The notes under the pieces were generated by a model. It was not told the DNA's origin. It did no database searches and saw only the letters and a program-made list of their open reading frames with translations. The position numbers were made by a program, and so were the translations under genes. 64,000 bases of DNA, taken from assembly GCF_030546745.1 (NCBI RefSeq), contig NZ_JAUOPD010000009.1, positions 62,001 to 126,000 on the forward strand. Reading direction: 5' to 3'. Each line of letters starts with the position of its first letter. Within the stretch, counting starts at the first letter, position 1. Positions 63,143-64,000 of this stretch are shown piece by piece. Origin of the DNA: Thalassotalea sp. 1_MG-2023. GTDB lineage: Bacteria > Pseudomonadota > Gammaproteobacteria > Enterobacterales > Alteromonadaceae.

Positions 63143-63835
63143 ATGCCAAGACGTGCAAGAGTGACATTACCTAATGTCGCTCATCATATTATTCAACGTG
63201 GAAATAACCGCCAAGCTTGTTTCTACTGTCAACAAGATTATCAAAACTACCTAAGCTGGCTCAAAGAGTATGCAAAGGAATATTATTGTTATATTCATGC
63301 ATTCGTTTTAATGACCAATCATATTCATATACTAGTAACACCTGAATATCCTAATAGCCTAGCACTTATGATGAAGCAATTAGGCCAGCGTTATGTACAG
63401 TACATCAATCGGACATATAAACGAAGTGGAACGTTATGGGAAGGGCGCTTTAAGTCATGTTTGGTACAAAGTGAGGAATATGTATTAAGTTGTTATCGCT
63501 ATATAGAGCTAAACCCAGTAAGGGCTAATTTGGTATCAACGCTTAATGAGTATAATTGGAGCAGTTTTCACCATAATGGATTGGGCGAACGAAACGATTT
63601 GATCACTGAACACCCATTTTATATAGCGCTTGGAAACAATAATAGCGAGAGAATTACATCATATCGGCATTTATTTGATTCAACATTAACCATCAAGACT
63701 ATTGAACAAATTCGAAATACTACCAATGGAAATTATGTTTTAGGAAACAATAAATTCAAGCAAGAAGTTGCAAAAGTGCTTGGTCGCCGAGTTAGGCCAG
63801 GTAAACCAGGAAGACCTCGAAACGACAATAGATAA
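63143..63835 (+). CDS. REP-associated tyrosine transposase (RAYT, Y1_Tnp/IS200-like)
   Basis: A 230-residue HUH/Y1 transposase. MPRRARVTLPNVAHHIIQRG matches the RAYT N-terminus. The HUH motif is TNHIHILV, and the catalytic Tyr is in LSCYRYIELNPVRANLV. TLWEGRFKSCLVQSEEY is also conserved. The ATG at 63143 has AAGGA upstream and matches the family start; the frame is open to 63095. The C-terminal tail is basic (GRRVRPGKPGRPRNDNR), and its last five codons plus stop lie inside the first copy of the 42-bp tandem repeat. The gene looks intact. Confidence 0.93.
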   Translation: MPRRARVTLPNVAHHIIQRGNNRQACFYCQQDYQNYLSWLKEYAKEYYCYIHAFVLMTNHIHILVTPEYPNSLALMMKQLGQRYVQYINRTYKRSGTLWEGRFKSCLVQSEEYVLSCYRYIELNPVRANLVSTLNEYNWSSFHHNGLGERNDLITEHPFYIALGNNNSERITSYRHLFDSTLTIKTIEQIRNTTNGNYVLGNNKFKQEVAKVLGRRVRPGKPGRPRNDNR

Positions 63836-63901
63836 ACGTGGTCTGTCCCTGAGCTATCCCGAAACGACAATAGATAAACGTGGTCTGTCCCTGAGCTATC
63901 C
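63818..63901 (+). repeat. Perfect 42-bp tandem duplication at the transposase 3' end
   Basis: Two identical copies, 63818-63859 and 63860-63901. Each begins CGAAACGACAATAGATAAAC and contains the 18-bp motif TAAACGTGGTCTGTCCCT. The first copy includes the last five codons and stop of the transposase gene; the second repeats them outside the gene. Confidence 0.97.
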
Positions 63902-64000
63902 GAATAGCTGAACCTTTTTTTCAATCTGTTTTGAATGTGAATAGTTTCTGGTTAGAATGAACGTAATTATTTTGGCTTGTAGGGATTTATTGCGTGGATA

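Larger units (their letters stand above)
63020..63901 (+). mobile_element. RAYT transposase with flanking inverted repeats (REP-like element)
   Basis: The transposase gene is bracketed by AGGGACAGACCACGTTTA (63020-63037) on the left and its exact reverse complement on the right (63833-63850, and again at 63875-63892). This is the layout of a REP-associated transposase with inverted flanking repeats, or of an IS200-like element with matched ends. The limits given are those of the repeats; the true ends are not known. Confidence 0.75.

Noticed and set aside
62986-63174. A 62-codon frame covering the left transposase repeat
   Set aside because: It runs through the flanking repeat into the transposase start in another frame, has no ribosome site and no recognisable features.
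63733-63924. A minus-strand frame with two repeated DSSGTDHVYLLSFR units
   Set aside because: The apparent protein repeat is only a translation of the 42-bp tandem DNA duplication.
63994-64000. A possible GTG start of a further gene after TAGGGA at the right edge
   Set aside because: Only seven bases remain in the window, so no coding evidence can be given.
1-64000. tRNA, rRNA, CRISPR arrays and prophage
   Set aside because: None was recognised on reading through either strand; short RNA genes with little sequence signature could still be missed.

Overview
The window is a chromosomal segment of an AT-rich marine gammaproteobacterium. Gene order and protein style point to the Alteromonadales, most likely Colwelliaceae (Colwellia or Thalassotalea-like); this is inference from the sequence, not from a database search. 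No rRNA, tRNA or CRISPR array was seen.

The left half (1-31 kb) is a housekeeping backbone whose order closely follows the E. coli ftsZ-to-acnB region: ftsZ (3' end only), lpxC, secA, mutT, yacG, zapD, coaE, type IV pilus genes (pilD, pilC, pilB and two pilins), nadC, ampD, ampE, pdhR, aceE, aceF, lpdA and acnB. Differences from E. coli are informative. The secM position holds dciA and an M23 peptidase, followed by a leader with a terminator-like hairpin just before secA. A retropepsin-like membrane protease sits between nadC and ampD. AcnB is unusually long. pdhR has a near-perfect PdhR operator in its promoter region, so the pyruvate dehydrogenase cluster looks autoregulated.

The right part (31-64 kb) is accessory. 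It holds a CsgG-like lipoprotein, an AraC regulator, a chitin oligosaccharide deacetylase with two chitin-binding modules, an orphan TonB-like protein, yacL (split from its usual neighbour acnB), a PQQ-type sugar dehydrogenase, a large hybrid histidine kinase, an HDOD protein and a YCF48-like propeller. Next comes a cell-envelope cluster: a beta-propeller lipoprotein with an Ig-like membrane partner, facing a MipA/DUF3019/two-component operon. A LytS/LytTR two-component pair then faces an ABC ATPase and an ABC permease fused to an M1 aminopeptidase; their shared intergenic region carries a nested dyad that may be the operator. The window ends with a TetR-SDR-MFS cassette, a 7TM diguanylate cyclase and a RAYT-type transposase flanked by inverted copies of an 18-bp motif, one side tandemly duplicated.

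The best candidates for under-described biology are the LytTR-controlled ABC/M1 peptidase module (51.2-58.2 kb), the beta-propeller/Ig pair (44.2-46.8 kb) with its MipA/DUF3019/two-component neighbour (47.0-50.2 kb), and the transposase with its flanking repeats (63.0-63.9 kb).
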